Below are positions 20,654-31,413 of a stretch of 64,000 nucleotides of DNA, piece by piece. The stretch spans positions 1 through 64,000 of the forward strand of contig MU858126.1 of NCBI GenBank assembly GCA_033297075.1, in the 5' to 3' direction. Each line of letters starts with the position of its first letter. The stretch's first letter is position 1. Position numbers and translations under genes: made by a program. Under the pieces are notes generated by a model. The model was not told the DNA's origin. It made no database searches and worked only from the letters and a program-made list of their open reading frames with translations. Source of the DNA: Rhypophila decipiens. Lineage: Eukaryota; Ascomycota; Sordariomycetes; Sordariales; Naviculisporaceae.

Positions 20654-21500
20654 GGTCCCCTGCCGACTACAACGACACAGTCATCGCCTTCTGATGAGCG
20701 ATATGTGGGCTCTTGAACAAACCTTGATTATAGCCTCTAGTTGCTGAAACCTGGAATAGTGACAAAAAGTTGGAACTGCCAACAGCTGTTCCGGGGAAGG
20801 AGGCGAGATCCTCATCTTTGGCCAGGACCCCTTATTCAACGACCAAAGGCATAGAAGTTGATTCTAGACTTTGGCTGGTTGAGTTTTCATACAACGCCTT
20901 GTCCCTCGGAAGCCGGGTGAAGGACACTGGACATGTCTCATGGTAAAATAGGTAGGCGATGCGTCAAGGAGCGGATGAAGTCGATTTTACCCCGCGTATC
21001 TCAGACACTGCCCTCTGATTCCCATACTCTACCAAGATCCATGGAGGGAACTAATAAGAAATTCGGCGAGCTTCCATCAAAGTTCGGGCCTCCAGCACAA
21101 GATGCGCGGCCTTCATCACCTCCGCATTCCTCAAGACGGCCGCCCAGGTTCGGGTACACAACACATACCTAGACGAGGTCTTGATGTCCACCCTCCCACA
21201 GGCCTTGTGATCGGAAAACGAGATGGCCCCCATTATGAGAGATGGTGACGGGAATAGCAAGCTCTTCCTATTGATCGAAACGTATGTGCTATCCGTATTT
21301 GGACAATTTTTTTGTTTCTTGCTCGTGTTCCAAACTCGACCTCAGTAATCCGTATTCCTCCCAGCCAAATATTGAGGGGCGGTTGTGTAGGGGCGGGCCC
21401 GTATCCGTCAGCAAGATCTTCAATTATTTATACGGATTGCGTATGGTGCCCCTGACAACCTGCATCGAGGCGCGGCCGATGGTGTCGACAACAAGACCCC

Positions 21501-21509
21501 TACTCCGTA
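21501..21509 (+). repeat. Recurrent intergenic 9-mer TACTCCGTA
   Basis: Exact copy 2 of 5. It is followed by CGG, so the local sequence TACTCCGTACGG contains overlapping partial copies on both strands. Confidence 0.5.
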
Positions 21510-23069
21510 CGGTTAACGGTGGGCGCTCTTCATCGTTTCCGTGCTCCGTAAGTTTTCGGATTCCCACCTTATGCAGCTTCAGCTGCTGGGTTTTTTGAAG
21601 AATAACCATATCACTAAGCTCAGCTCCTAGCTCAGTCCCAATGCATCATTGTCATGGTCGGAGAGTCTAGGAGTATTTTATGATAGTATATACAGAATAT
21701 GGCGGTCATATGCAATATTCGGAGTGTCCTAGTCCCTAGGGAGGATATCCGGGACACGAGCGGTTAACTCCGGCGGATTCTGTCACTGCACCTTTGACGG
21801 AATGCATCGCTCCTGGAGGCTGCAGCTCGCGTCAGCACTGCACGCCTAGCATTCAGCTGGTAGCACGGTCTGGATTCTGGATGGAATGCTGCCAAAAGCT
21901 TTTACTTCACTTTTCTAGATCCCAGACTCATGGTATTTTGTCAATGCATGCATCGTAGGAATAAAAACATACAGTGATAACCCTGGAGAAATTAACCAAG
22001 CGCACAGTGCCCAATCCACAGTAAAGAAATGAGGTCAACTCGTCAACCTTGCCTGTGAACTTCCATTTTCCCCCTTTCCACCAGACCTCAGTCTCGGTCA
22101 GCCATCTACAGTCTCTCTTCCCGTCACTCGTTGTTTCCTCTCTACAGAGATTCACTCCTTGTCATGCATTCCATTTCTCGTCTTAATATTTGATTCTTAA
22201 TTCCTTGACGTCACGCTCTTTCATCCAGCCGGAAATACCAGGACTCCAACATTCACTGCCCCTTGGGCCCACGAATAACGCCTACGATCTTTAGACACCG
22301 AGTTCGACTGTTTGCACGACACATGGTCCCTGATCCGCATTGGTCCCCTCATCGAAACACTCGGTTGTCTGTTTTGTTTCAATAAAGATACATATTGGCC
22401 GATATATCGACGGAGGACAGTCGCAGTGGTCCGGTCCCTCCAACGACTAACAGCCGCTCCCGCCCCCAACCGAACCCTCTCCCTCAGCGTCTCTGCCGTT
22501 GCCGTTGCCCTTGAAACCGCTGCTAAATCGACCGGCATCAGCCTCGCATCCCGAAAAGGCAGTGACGGGATAATTGGTTGCTGCTGTATCTACGTTATTG
22601 CTCTTTTGCTTTGCGCTGTCGTTCAATCGCTCGGCGACTTTGCAGCTTCAACACACCACACGCCAGAACTGCATCCCGTTCAGGGGTACAGACACGGATA
22701 TCCACCTACCAACCTTACACCCCATAAGTTAAGCTTCAAAGTTGGCCGCGGGCCGTGAAGCTGCATCTACGGAAGATCCCCCGAAACTCTCGACAATTCT
22801 CAGAAGGCCGCGAGGTCTCAATCCCCGAGGCAAAGAAGGAACCAGGCTCTTCCAGGGATCATTACGGCAAATTCTGGGTGGTGTTCGTTGCTGTGGATTG
22901 AACCTTCTTGGCCCTGGCCATCGAGGAAAGCACCTCATTGGGCCAGCTCATTGTTGCCGCCCACACCAACAGCCTCCGTCTCCCAAGGAACCCCTCGCCG
23001 CTCCCTCACGTCTCTTCCAATAAGGAGCCAAAAAGCCAAGCCCCCTTTGGCTCCCCCATAACAAACCCA

Positions 23070-23370
23070 GTAAGTTAGCTGGCTTCAATTTATTTCGAAT
23101 CCCTTGGTCACCGATCGAGACGATGCGACTGCTGTAGTTTGTTTGTACACTATTTGCGCTGCTTCAACAGTCGCCGACTCCATCTTGTTCTATTCTGCAC
23201 TACCTACCACTCCGAATTTTTTATTTTACCTGTTGCGCTCTCCGCCGAGTTCTCGTCGGATACGAAAACACGCCTCCCTCGCAGATGGTGAAGTCCCCTG
23301 TCGCGCAAGCTCTGTGATGTGCGCAAGTGGCCTAGGAATGAATGTTGACTGACAGTTTTGGTTTTTGCAG
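23070..23370 (+). other. Candidate intron in the 5' untranslated leader of the chitin synthase
   Basis: A strong donor (GTAAGT at 23070) and a strong acceptor (GGTTTTTGCAG ending at 23370, with TTGACTGAC just upstream as branch) flank 301 nt. The acceptor lies only 4 nt before the chosen ATG. The donor assignment is inferred; other upstream donors are possible. Confidence 0.5.
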
Positions 23371-23374
23371 CAAA

Positions 23375-26300
23375 ATGTCGCTCCCCGAGCGGCCAGGGGC
23401 GAGACCCTCATATGAGGAGCGCCATGGCTACCGAAGTACTCCTTCACGACGGCAGCGGCCGAATGATATTGAAGCCGGGGGGTATGCTTCGCTGGGAGGA
23501 CAGTCAATACATCAACGTGGGCCATCAGCATCCTCCTACGCCGAGACTCTAACGTCTCCTAATTCGAACATAGAACAAGCCCCCTTATCCCCACCGCCCG
23601 ACGTCGAGCAGACGATAAACCGAAAGAGGAGTCTCATCAGACCCGAGAGAAACAGGATTGGAAAGGACCATCCCAACTATCACTACAGGAAACATGCCGC
23701 CAACATGACCACCCTACCGTCGTCGACCGGAAACGACCCGATTCTGGAGGATATAGAGGCCTCTACAAGTGTCTCTGCTGAGGCGCCTTCGGACGACTCG
23801 CCGCCGCGGAAAAAGCCGTCTTCCAAACAGCGGGATCCTGTCGATCCCGAGAAATCGAATCGCAGACGAAGGAGGTCTTCTGGGAAGCAGGCCAAGATCC
23901 ATAAAGAGGCCAAGCAGGCCAAGCAGGAGAAGAAAATGGTCGAGCAACTGCGGCCTCCCAGCTTGTGGAACATTTACTGCGCCATTATTACCTTTTGGTG
24001 CCCTGGCTTCCTTTTGTCCTGTTTTGGAATGCCGACAAAGGCGCAACAAAGAGCGTGGAGGGAGAAGATGGGTCTGATAAGCATCATCTTGCTGATCATG
24101 GCCATCGTGGGTTTCGTCACTTTTGGCTTTACGCAAGTAGTGTGCGGCGCTCCCCCGCCTCGGATGCGCATCAACGAGGTGACGGGCGGATACATGATTT
24201 TCCATGGGTTGGCCTATGACTTGTCCTCTTCTCACCATCCCGCAGCCGAAGGAATTCCTCTACGCCAAGATGGTAGCGGTGCCAATGTTCTGTTCGACCT
24301 CCCGGAGAAGCATGCTGGGCAGGACGGGAGCTTCTTGTTCCAGAATGTCAATGGAAAGTGCAAGGGCATCATCAAAGCTACTCCCGACTCCAAGATCCCG
24401 ACAGATGACAGCGGCAGTATGGGGTGGTACTTTCCGTGTACGACATTCAACCAGGACGGGTCCACGAAGCCCAACACCACGGTTCCCTACTACAACGGCT
24501 ATGCCTGCCATTACACTCTAGCCTCCAGAGACTCGTTCTACCTGGGCTTGTCTGGCGCTGCCGACGTTTACTTCACCTGGGATGATATCAGGAACAGCTC
24601 GCGCAACCTGGTGGTGTATTCCGGCAACGTTCTCGATCTGGACTTGCTAAACTGGTTCGACGACACCCAAGTCACCTACCCCGAACGCTTCAAGGAGCTC
24701 AGGGACAGGAACTCGGCCGTCAACAAGGCCATCCGCGGCCGTGACATTACACGAGCCTTCCAGTCTTCTGCGGACAAGGCCAACGCCGAATGCTTCGAGG
24801 AGATCATCAAAGTGGGAGTTGTCGACACAGATACCGTAGGATGCATTGCATCCAAGGTCGTCTTGTACCTGTCCCTTGTTCTGATTCTTTCCGTTGTCGC
24901 CGCGAGGTTCGTGCTTGCTATAATATTCCGGTGGATCATAAGCAAGAAATACGAGCCCATCAAGACGTCACAGTCTTCGGACGCACGGAAACGCAACCGA
25001 CAGATCGAGGACTGGACCGAAGATATCTACAAGGCTCCGCCACGCCTTGCCGGCGAGCCCGGCAGCACTGTCAACGGCTCGGATCGGCAGAGCAAGCGGA
25101 GCAGCACCTTCTTGCCCACGACCTCGCGCTTTTCTGCTGTTTACGGGACTGCGGTTAATAACCGCAGATCCGCCATCCCTACGACTATGGCTGGTCAAGG
25201 TGGTGCCGGCCATTTGCTCCATCCCAACTCGTACAGGGAAGGCAATGAAAGCAGGTCCAGCTTCCTCGGCAAGTCTGACCACTACAACTCGACCACCAAT
25301 CCTTCAGACGGCCCCGGTCCTGCGGGTTTCATACACGAAAACGTGGTTCCCCAGCCGCCCTCGGACTACATGCCCTTTGGCTTCCCCTTGGCTCATACCA
25401 TCTGCCTGGTCACTGCGTATTCCGAAGGCGAGTTGGGTATCCGGACGACTCTGGATTCGATTGCCATGACCGACTATCCAAACAGCCACAAGGCGATCCT
25501 CGTTATTTGCGATGGTATCATCAAGGGCAAAGGAGAAGAGCTCTCCACTCCTGACATTGTTCTGAGCATGATGAGAGAGAACACGGTTGCTGTCGAGGAC
25601 GTGCCTGCCTTCTCTTACGTGGCGGTCGCAAGCGGCGCCAAACGACACAACATGGCCAAGGTGTTCTCGGGTTTCTATGACTACGGCGCTAAATCGGTGA
25701 TTCCCTTGGATAAGCAGCAAAGAGTGCCGATGCTGGTCGTTGTCAAGTGTGGCACACCCGACGAGCTGGTCAAGTCCAAGCCTGGAAACCGTGGCAAGCG
25801 AGACAGTCAGATCATACTCATGTCCTTCCTCCAGAAGGTCATGTTCGACGAGCGCATGACGGAGCTCGAATATGAGATGTTCAATGGGTTCTGGAAGGTG
25901 ACGGGTATTTCGCCCGACTTTTATGAAACTGTGCTCATGGTGGACGCCGACACAAAGGTGTTCCCGGACAGTCTCACCCACATGATCTCAGCCATGGTCA
26001 AGGACCCCGAAATCATGGGGCTCTGCGGCGAGACCAAGATTGCGAACAAGCGGGACAGCTGGGTGTCGATGATCCAGGTGTTTGAGTACTTCATTTCCCA
26101 CCACCTCGCCAAGTCGTTTGAATCTGTCTTCGGCGGTGTGACCTGTCTGCCTGGCTGTTTCTGCATGTACCGCATCAAGGCCCCCAAGGGTGCCCAGAAC
26201 TACTGGGTCCCGATCCTGGCCAACCCGGATGTCGTGGAACATTACTCGGAAAATGTGGTCGACACATTGCACAAGAAGAACCTGCTTCTCCTCGGTGAGG

Positions 26301-27099
26301 ATCGTTACTTGAGTACGCTCATGCTGCGCACGTTCCCGAAGCGCAAGCAGGTATTTGTGCCCCAGGCCGTGTGCAAGACGACGGTGCCAGACACATTTAG
26401 CGTCCTGCTCTCTCAGCGTCGCCGATGGATCAACTCGACCATCCATAACCTCATGGAGCTGGTGCTCGTTCGGGATCTCTGCGGAACCTTTTGTTTCAGC
26501 ATGCAGTTTATTGTCGGTGTTGAGCTTATTGGTACCCTGGTCCTCCCTGCAGCCATTGCCTTCACATTCTATGTTGGTAAGTGTCACCCACCTCGTCGTC
26601 CTGCTCGTTCAATTGGTCTGTTGTTAGCAAAGTGCTGATTATCATTTTCTTTCTAGTCATCATTTCCATCATCAACTCGCCACCACAGATTATTCCTCTG
26701 ATCCTTCTCGGCTTGATTCTCGGTTTGCCAGCTGTCCTGATTCTCGTGACTGCGCATAGCATAACTTACGTTGGGTGGATGCTCATCTATCTGGTCTCGC
26801 TCCCGATATGGAACTTTGTGCTCCCGACGTATGCATTCTGGAAGTTTGACGACTTCTCATGGGGCGAGACGCGAAAGACTGCCGGGGAAAAGACGAAGAA
26901 GGCCGGTATCGAGTATGAGGGTGAATTCGATAGCAGCAAGATTACCATGAAGAGGTGGGCCGAGTTTGAGCGCGACCGTCGGATCCAGGGTGCGTACTGG
27001 GCGGCCAACTCGAGGGAGCATCTGGCCAGTGGAGGCCGATCGTGGGATAACTCGCCTTATGGGCATGGGCAGCATGACGAGTACTTTTCAGATGCTTGA
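23375..27099 (+). CDS. Class IV chitin synthase (yeast CHS3 type)
   Basis: Exons 23375-26576 and 26657-27099 encode 1214 residues. The enzyme polymerises UDP-GlcNAc into chitin at the plasma membrane. The order is: a disordered basic N-terminus; two membrane segments (about 197-215 and 232-252); a cytochrome b5-like extracytoplasmic domain (about 265-385); a third membrane segment (about 493-520); then the processive GT2 domain from about 672. Catalytic landmarks are DAD (857-859), GEDRY with E975/D976, and QRRRW (1014-1018), followed by the C-terminal membrane cluster and SWGETRK. The long N-terminus with two membrane segments and a b5-like domain, without a myosin motor, defines class IV. 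ATG 23375 has an AAAATG context directly after a 3' splice-like site. The 80-nt intron interrupts the final membrane cluster. In yeast this class depends on Skt5/Chs4; the gene for such a protein is the upstream neighbour. Confidence 0.94.
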
Positions 27100-27333
27100 G
27101 TGGGTATCAACTGTTTGCTTCCTCTTGTTGCAAGGCATTGGGTGCAAAGCTAGCCAGCGACCGAGCAAGCTAACGGTGCCCACGGCGTGGTGGTCATGGA
27201 ATTTTTTCGTTGGTCCGGCTTTTTGGGTGGTTCTAATGATGCCTGTTTGTTTTTTGTATTTCTTATTTCCTGGAGCGGCCTTTTATTTTTTTTTATCCTT
27301 GTTTTGGGGTTGGTTCCCATTTTGCTGTTTCGA

Positions 27334-27353
27334 CTACCTACCTACCTACCTAC
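27334..27353 (+). repeat. Tandem CTAC x5 tract in the chitin synthase 3' flank
   Basis: Five exact CTAC units are followed by degenerate copies to about 27405, ending with TAGCTAGCTACC. A similar degenerate GTAGG/CTACC region lies beside the right-edge gene at 63549-63571. Confidence 0.7.
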
Positions 27354-29132
27354 ATACTACCTTGCCTACATAGCTAGCTACCTATTTTACCAAACTACCT
27401 TGCCTAGAGAAGAATTAATACCATTTACTACGCCGCACTGCATCATTGACGGAGACCAATGTTCTTTCATCTTGTGCTATTAGGTTCCGTGATGGGGTCA
27501 GCATGTCGGTGATGAAGGCATGTCGGGAGGATGAGACTTGAATGAGTTTGGCTCATATCAACAGCTCAGCTTATCTACAAGCCTCATCGAGACCCAATAA
27601 ACAGCATTGTAATAGCAAAGTCATTGTACATTAATCTTGCATGTGGCTTGTCCGGAGCCTCAGCTATCCAGACATCCAGAGCAGAACAACGAGCGGGAAG
27701 AACTCCCAAAAAAAACTTGGTTCTGAAGTGTCTGAGACAAGCATGTTACCGGTTTCCACAATTCGGATTTCTTTCTTTTTTCTTTTATCTTCCTTGGTTT
27801 TATCTTGCGGGAGGAATTTCCCAGTTTAGATTGTTGGTATTTGTTTCACAATGTGGTTTTCTTTTTGTTCTGTTTTTTCTTCGTTGATCGACATTACATA
27901 TATCGAGATGTGCGTCGGATTGTGGGCGTCGGAGTTCTTGGAGAGCTGAGGACTCACTGGGTGTTCTGGTTGGTTGAAGTGCCATGATCACATATTGAGT
28001 TGTGTTGGTGAGTCTGCATGGGTTGGATCACAGAGAATTGTGACAACGAAGTAATCAGGAGATTGTGGCTAGTAGTTGATATGGGCAAAAGTGTTGAGAC
28101 AGGTTCATCATCCGGTCTTTTTGTTGCGAGTCATTTTCTTACCGCCATGTCCGTGTGTTGTTGCTGATTACTGAACTGAACCTAGGTCGCGCCCTCGTAT
28201 ATCATTTTTAACATGTCCATTTACGGGTTGGAGAATCTGCTGGCGAGAAAAAGAAGAAGGGCATTGTTCGGCAGTGATCTCAAGATCGAGTTGAGTGAAT
28301 TGGTTAACAGATTCATATGGTGATTCTCACCAGGAACTGTTAGCGATCTGCACAATCCACATTTAGACCGACCCCAGTCGAACCAGTACACCGGCGCGCG
28401 GGATACTGTACATGTCTCTTTTCCTTGACCAATTTCCTGTGTACTTTCTTGGGAGCTCTTGTACTTTTATGACCTGTCATGAAATGCTATCGGATGATGG
28501 CATCTCGGTGTGCTAGTGAGCTCGATGTACGGGGGTCCAGTCGATTATCGTGAAGCAACTTGTCGGATATTTATTTTTCTTCTAAGCCAGTCAACAATAC
28601 CCTACGAGTATGCATGCATAACTCTCCGGAAGGACATATATCATGGGACCGAAAGTCCCCCGGCCGAGCTCCCGTGAATGATATACATGCTCGTTATTGT
28701 TCAAATAAAAGATGACTGGTCGTTTTTCTCGCTGTAGAGGAAAAGAAAACAGAACACACACAAATATCAAAGTGAGTGGATTTCCAACGTCATCATGCCG
28801 CCTTCCGGCCCTTCTAGGCACGACAATTGTCTTGTCTTTCGAGGTCAAATCGCACTACGCTACTGTGACCACTCCAACAAACGTGCAGTGTGCATCTTCA
28901 CATGACCTCCTGGGATACGGGTTTCACTGGTCGATTCAGAGAGCGTTGCGTGTGTGGATGTGTTGCACCAATTTTAGATTAAATGAACTCTCTTGTCTAC
29001 CTTACGGATATATCCGCGCCACTTTCTAGAAGCTGTGTTACCCTCTTGATCTTCCACCGTAGGGCGACGATATTTGTTGCTCGTTCGTCGTCTGTGTGAC
29101 TGGTGGGTGGACAAGCAAGGTTCAACAAGTTA

Positions 29133-29142
29133 TACCTAGGTA
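29133..29142. repeat. 10-bp palindrome TACCTAGGTA
   Basis: This is the same core as the palindrome at 13563-13574. It lies 21 bp before a TACGGAGTA copy. Confidence 0.4.
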
Positions 29143-29162
29143 CAGTACAGTAACCCGTTGGT

Positions 29163-29171
29163 TACGGAGTA
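29163..29171 (-). repeat. Recurrent intergenic 9-mer (reverse orientation, TACGGAGTA)
   Basis: Exact copy 3 of 5, in the gap upstream of the WD40 gene. Confidence 0.5.
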
Positions 29172-29771
29172 GTAGGTTCAAAGTTGTGTCCGTGATACGT
29201 TGTCTGGCACTCAGCTTCATGCGGGAGAGGGAGGGAGAGAAGGGTTGGTTCGTTGAAGAAGACCAGTCGGAATGAATCATGGTTAATGATGGACGGGAAC
29301 CAATCCCGTCTGAGGACGGTAGTCACCAAATTTGATCCTCTTGTCCTTTTCCCATCCTTCTCCTTCGCTTATGTGGTCGGTAGGGGGCAAGATTTACTTG
29401 AGAATCATTATCATGAAGTTGAGCATATCAAAAGCCACCGCCCAGATTATGTCAGCCGGCAAAAAAGTGCGACTGCGAGCTCCATGCTTGCACGGTGAAG
29501 GAAAAAGCAATGCAGCCTTGGCAGAGCCTGACTGGGAAGGAAGATGATCGAGAGGAACCCCGAGAAGCCCGAGAGGCCCGAGGAAGGAGGTTGGCGCTGC
29601 GGCAGACAGATGCTCCTTTCTTGGCACCTGCATCTTGAAGAGATGGGAACATGTCGAGGATTTGTTGGTCGATGAGGAGGCCATGAATTGGATCCAGCAT
29701 CTGCCTGGGGGGCAAAGGTGTTTTCCCAGTCTGGATAAGGCGGCATGGGAGAAACGGGAGATCAAGAATCT

Positions 29772-29792
29772 TGCTGCTGCTGCTGCTGCTGC
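29772..29792 (+). repeat. (TGC)7 trinucleotide microsatellite
   Basis: Seven uninterrupted TGC units lie in a region with no supported gene. It would encode Leu, Ala or Cys runs, but no frame around it looks like a protein. Confidence 0.8.
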
Positions 29793-31413
29793 AAGGCAAA
29801 GGAGGGCGAGACATCAAGAGAGAGCGGGGAACACACTTCACGCCCACAAGTTACAACCCCCTTGCTGCATTTCTGCATCTTTCCAAGTTTCTTTTTTTCT
29901 TCCATACAACGATACAAGCCCGGCAGAGCAGGATGGGCATTCGCCTCGTCGTCTTTTCCTCCTTCTACCTGGTATCCCATGTGCTGGCTGTGGGAGGAGT
30001 CGTCAAGCTTCGGTCCTGCGAACTGCATACCGCGTGCTGGTTAAGCGACATGGCGTCCCGTACGATGTGTAATACATTGCTGCAGCTAAGTGTCTTCTTC
30101 AGGCAAGAGACTATGGAGTGTGTTACCAAGTACGTCCTGGTGCAGTGAGCATGTATAGGCGTCCCGCTGTTACTCGATCCCGTCCCTCCATCAGCTTCAA
30201 TCAGAATGGTCCGGATGCACATCCCCCAAGGTATAATAGGCAGTATATTACAGCCGTCACCTCACCGAAGCAGCCATGGGTGATGCACTTTACCATCGTA
30301 ATCCCACGTGCTGTGTATGGAATCAGCCCCAGGATCACCAAAGTGCGAAGATCCAACCAGCCGCGTTGCACTGCATCGTCGTCTCACAGTGCCCGCGCGC
30401 ATCGACTCTTTATGCTTGATACAGAAGGCGGTGGGCGGGATATGAAGATGCCTCTGTACTCTCTTGTCAGGCTGCTCCCGGGCTGGCATATGTTCTGACT
30501 TCAAACCGTACAGTACAGCATCGGATACCTCTGGTCCCTGCATCAGAGGTAACGAGGTATATAATCCCAGCAAGCCTGGGCCCAATGCAGTGTACCGCGG
30601 CTTCTATATTCCGTTGACTGGATATGGAACATGATGCTTAACCAGAGGGCCAGGCAATGAGACCTGTTGTGAATCGTGAATGGGATACGGATACAGATTC
30701 CGTAGCTGATAACTGACAACAGACGAGCATCGGGGAAAGGCGCTGGGGTCCGGGGACTCGAGGGTGATGCTCGACTTGCTGATATTCAACCTCTGTTCCC
30801 GGCTACGAGGCCGAGCTATCCGCGCCATAAGTTGCAACTCAGCTCGCTTTGTCCCTTCACAGCGCAAGTCATTGTCATATTCTTGACTTCTTTGGGCGCA
30901 TTATCATACGTCGGCTCTTGTTCTGACAGGAAATAGGAGCTTACCGGTGAGGTGAACCTGCAGTTGGGGTCCGGGGCACCCCAGCCAGTGGTAAGGAACA
31001 GAGGGCAGCTAGTTCCCGCTGGAGCGGGGCGGGCTGTCTCGGGCTCGGGTTTGGGTTGTCCTGTCTGTTCAAAAGGTTGGGCGCTTTCCTTCTTACCCAT
31101 CTGGAGTCCAGCACACGGCAAGTAATAAAGCTGGAAAAAGGAAACAATACAAAAAAAGAAACGAAAAGAACAGGTTCTCGGCCCGGCATCAGATCGACTG
31201 TTGCCCCGTTTTCCCACCGATCAGCACAATCTCCACCAAATCATCGAATCTTCGATTGGACTCGGGGGCGCTTCCCATCCTTATTGTCAAGCCCGATGCG
31301 CGCCCCCTACGGATTAGAGCTAACCTCGACATTGGCGGCCTTGTCACCTGTTGATTAGCACACTTATTAAAAGAAAGCGGTCGCCGTCACTGCTTTCCCT
31401 CTCACTCTCCAAC

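Larger units (their letters stand above)
16896..23069. other. 6 kb gap between chitin synthase activator and chitin synthase
   Basis: It contains both promoters and probably long leaders, but no recognisable coding gene. Open frames up to 218 codons (17621-18277 plus, 20054-20584 plus) have no domains and overlap on both strands. The stretch holds two of the five TACTCCGTA 9-mers (17481, 21501), many partial TCCGTA/TACGGA words, and a perfect hairpin at 20632-20653. I saw no transposon domain or tRNA. Confidence 0.5.
27100..31413. other. 4.3 kb gap between chitin synthase and the WD40 gene
   Basis: It starts with the chitin synthase 3' flank, including CTAC repeats at 27334-27353 and an AATAAA at 27596. 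It also has a (TGC)7 tract at 29772-29792 and a TACGGAGTA at 29163. Open frames of up to 145 codons overlap on both strands and lack domains. I see no gene I can support. Confidence 0.5.

Noticed and set aside
22312..22758. 148-codon plus-strand frame upstream of the chitin synthase
   Set aside because: It begins only at TTG and has no recognisable domain; it probably lies in promoter or leader DNA.
29772..29792. Repeat array that might suggest CRISPR or coding repeats
   Set aside because: It is a plain (TGC)7 microsatellite; there are no spaced direct repeats anywhere in this eukaryotic window.
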